In this document: positions 63,254 to 64,000 of the stretch, one piece after another | Layout: each line of letters begins with the position of its first letter | Numbering within the stretch: position 1 is the stretch's first letter | Assembly: GCF_031455095.1 (NCBI RefSeq) | Contig: NZ_JAVDSB010000003.1 | Span: 511,779-575,778 of the forward strand | Direction: 5' to 3' | Origin: Paenibacillus_E qinlingensis_A | GTDB taxonomy: Bacteria; Bacillota; Bacilli; Paenibacillales; NBRC-103111 | Length of the DNA: 64,000 nt | Made by a program: the position numbers and the translations under genes | The notes under the pieces: model-generated | Databases searched by the model: none | What the model was told of the DNA's origin: nothing | The model's input: only the letters and a program-made list of their open reading frames with translations

Positions 63254-63982
63254 GTGATCAAGAAGAAACGCAGCGCGAGGAAAAAGGTTGTAGAGCTGAC
63301 TATCGTTCACAAGACATCGTCTTCTTGCTTATCCTTAAACAAAGGGAGAGTTAGCAGGCCAAAGCAGAAAAAGCAGTCTTATCGTCAATCGATGACGAGT
63401 ATCACACATCCCGTTCTTCCTTCTTCTCGCAGCCGCTATCCAACCAATAAGCCAAAGCCTGAGTGGAGCTCAAATCCAAAACTAAAGCTAATTTATAAGC
63501 CAATGGTGAGACCTTGTCCACCACCAAAGCACCACCATTGCCATCCTCCACCTCCACCAGCCTCGGTGACAACGATCAATAAAGAATGCTGCGGTAATAT
63601 ACTTCTTCAAGGCAATCAACCTGGATTTCGGATATGGGAGATGGATGTGGACTCTAAGATTGAAGTGGCTCAGATCAGCATATATTCGAGCTCGAGCAGC
63701 ACCCAAGCATTAGAGGTTGACATTGAAACCGATGACGTCGATAACAAAAGGCTGAGCATTCCTCCAGGTAGTACCATTAATTTTATTGGCCAAAGTGTCA
63801 AAACAATTACCATTGCTTCGCTGGGGGATGAAATGGGGTATGTAGACGGCAAGTACGTCATCTCCACGACTATCCAAATCCAATCCGATCATTCCTGCTG
63901 CGATCAATCGAGTAGGAGGGGACGGCTAGTCCCCGACCTCTCACACCACCGTACGTACCGTTCGGTATACGGCGGTTCATGA
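63254..63982 (+). CDS. Endospore appendage (Ena/DUF3992)-like protein, 3' end replaced by group II intron sequence
   Basis: The 242-residue frame has a highly basic N-terminal region (1-80, Lys/Arg/Ser-rich), a Pro/His/Cys stretch PCPPPKHHHCHPPPPP near 87-102, then a beta-rich domain from about 110. That domain opens with ECCGNILLQG and ends ISTTIQIQSDHSCCDQ. The Cys-Cys motif before a jelly-roll-like domain recalls Ena subunits of B. cereus spore appendages, which crosslink through such cysteines; this is similarity of pattern, not a firm match. The start is GTG at 63254 after GGAGGAGG. The last 24 residues (219-242) are translated from antisense intron sequence, so the natural C-terminus is unknown. 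Confidence 0.55.
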   Translation: MIKKKRSARKKVVELTIVHKTSSSCLSLNKGRVSRPKQKKQSYRQSMTSITHPVLPSSRSRYPTNKPKPEWSSNPKLKLIYKPMVRPCPPPKHHHCHPPPPPASVTTINKECCGNILLQGNQPGFRIWEMDVDSKIEVAQISIYSSSSSTQALEVDIETDDVDNKRLSIPPGSTINFIGQSVKTITIASLGDEMGYVDGKYVISTTIQIQSDHSCCDQSSRRGRLVPDLSHHRTYRSVYGGS

Positions 63983-64000
63983 AATATTCCGTAATGAGTT
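63907..64000 (-). mobile_element. 3' end of a group II intron (domains V and VI), truncated by the window edge
   Basis: On the minus strand, 63976 down to 63945 folds as a domain V hairpin: ACCGCCGTA/TACGGTGGT lower stem, two-base CG bulge, TACC/GGTA upper stem and GAAC tetraloop, with CGC as likely catalytic triad (as in class C introns). Next comes a domain VI-like hairpin GGGGAC...GTCCCC (63934-63918), and the sequence ends CCTACTCGAT near 63907. Upstream on the minus strand, an open frame reads NSLRNIS and stops at 63977-63979, possibly the C-terminus of the intron-encoded reverse transcriptase. The intron body lies beyond 64,000 and is antisense to the interrupted gene. Confidence 0.8.

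Overview
The window looks like a chromosomal segment of a spore-forming, low-to-mid GC Bacillota, most likely Paenibacillus or a close relative. Evidence: Bacillus-type Shine-Dalgarno sequences, frequent TTG/GTG starts, a T-box tyrS leader, the AcuA/AcuC/AcsA acetylation switch, SpoVM, a SpoVIF-like protein, YlbF/YlbG, RemA, and a gene order from rqcH (yloA) to recG that follows the B. subtilis ylo cluster almost gene for gene. Identifications rest on reading motifs and recalled family members; no database search was run.

Layout. 1-4 kb: acuC and acuA (minus) diverge from acsA (plus), so acetyl-CoA synthetase lies beside its own acetyltransferase and deacetylase. 4-15 kb: a class A penicillin-binding protein with C-terminal fibronectin-like domains, T-box-controlled tyrS, rpsD with a structured leader, a GAF-GAF-GGDEF diguanylate cyclase, a VTT membrane protein, an HPr-like protein lacking the phosphorylatable histidine, ylaN, a Ca2+/H+ antiporter and an Asp23-family gene. 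15-23 kb: a SEDS protein, a YugN-like gene, an M20 amidohydrolase, a CBS-pair protein, a soluble multi-PAS histidine kinase and two tandem Gfo/Idh/MocA oxidoreductases. 23-32 kb: an XPB-type helicase overlapping a helicase-associated partner, ylbF and ylbG split by a convergent asparaginase, an unrecognised 145-residue protein, then LysR-PHP-galU.

32-61 kb is the conserved housekeeping cluster: rqcH, yloB, (dapF, yitJ inserted), yloC, remA, gmk, rpoZ, coaBC, priA, def, fmt, rsmB, rlmN, prpC, prkC, rsgA, rpe, a small membrane protein where B. subtilis has thiN, spoVM, rpmB, yloU, a FakA-like gene, degV and recG. Many neighbours overlap or touch, implying coupled translation. It joins nucleotide supply, translation quality control, formyl-Met processing, ribosome assembly, PASTA-kinase signalling and fatty-acid activation.

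61-64 kb is a spore-surface region: a DUF1294 protein, a SpoVIF-like protein, a collagen-like protein with 56 Gly-containing triplets, and a Cys-rich protein with features like endospore-appendage subunits. That last reading frame runs into the 3' end (domains V and VI) of a group II intron on the minus strand; the rest of the intron lies beyond the right edge.

The most interesting unannotated feature is just upstream of spoVM (55,082-55,341). A sigma-E-like promoter is followed by a 36-codon reading frame with its own Shine-Dalgarno, encoding a cationic amphipathic peptide whose stop codon directly abuts the spoVM ribosome binding site.
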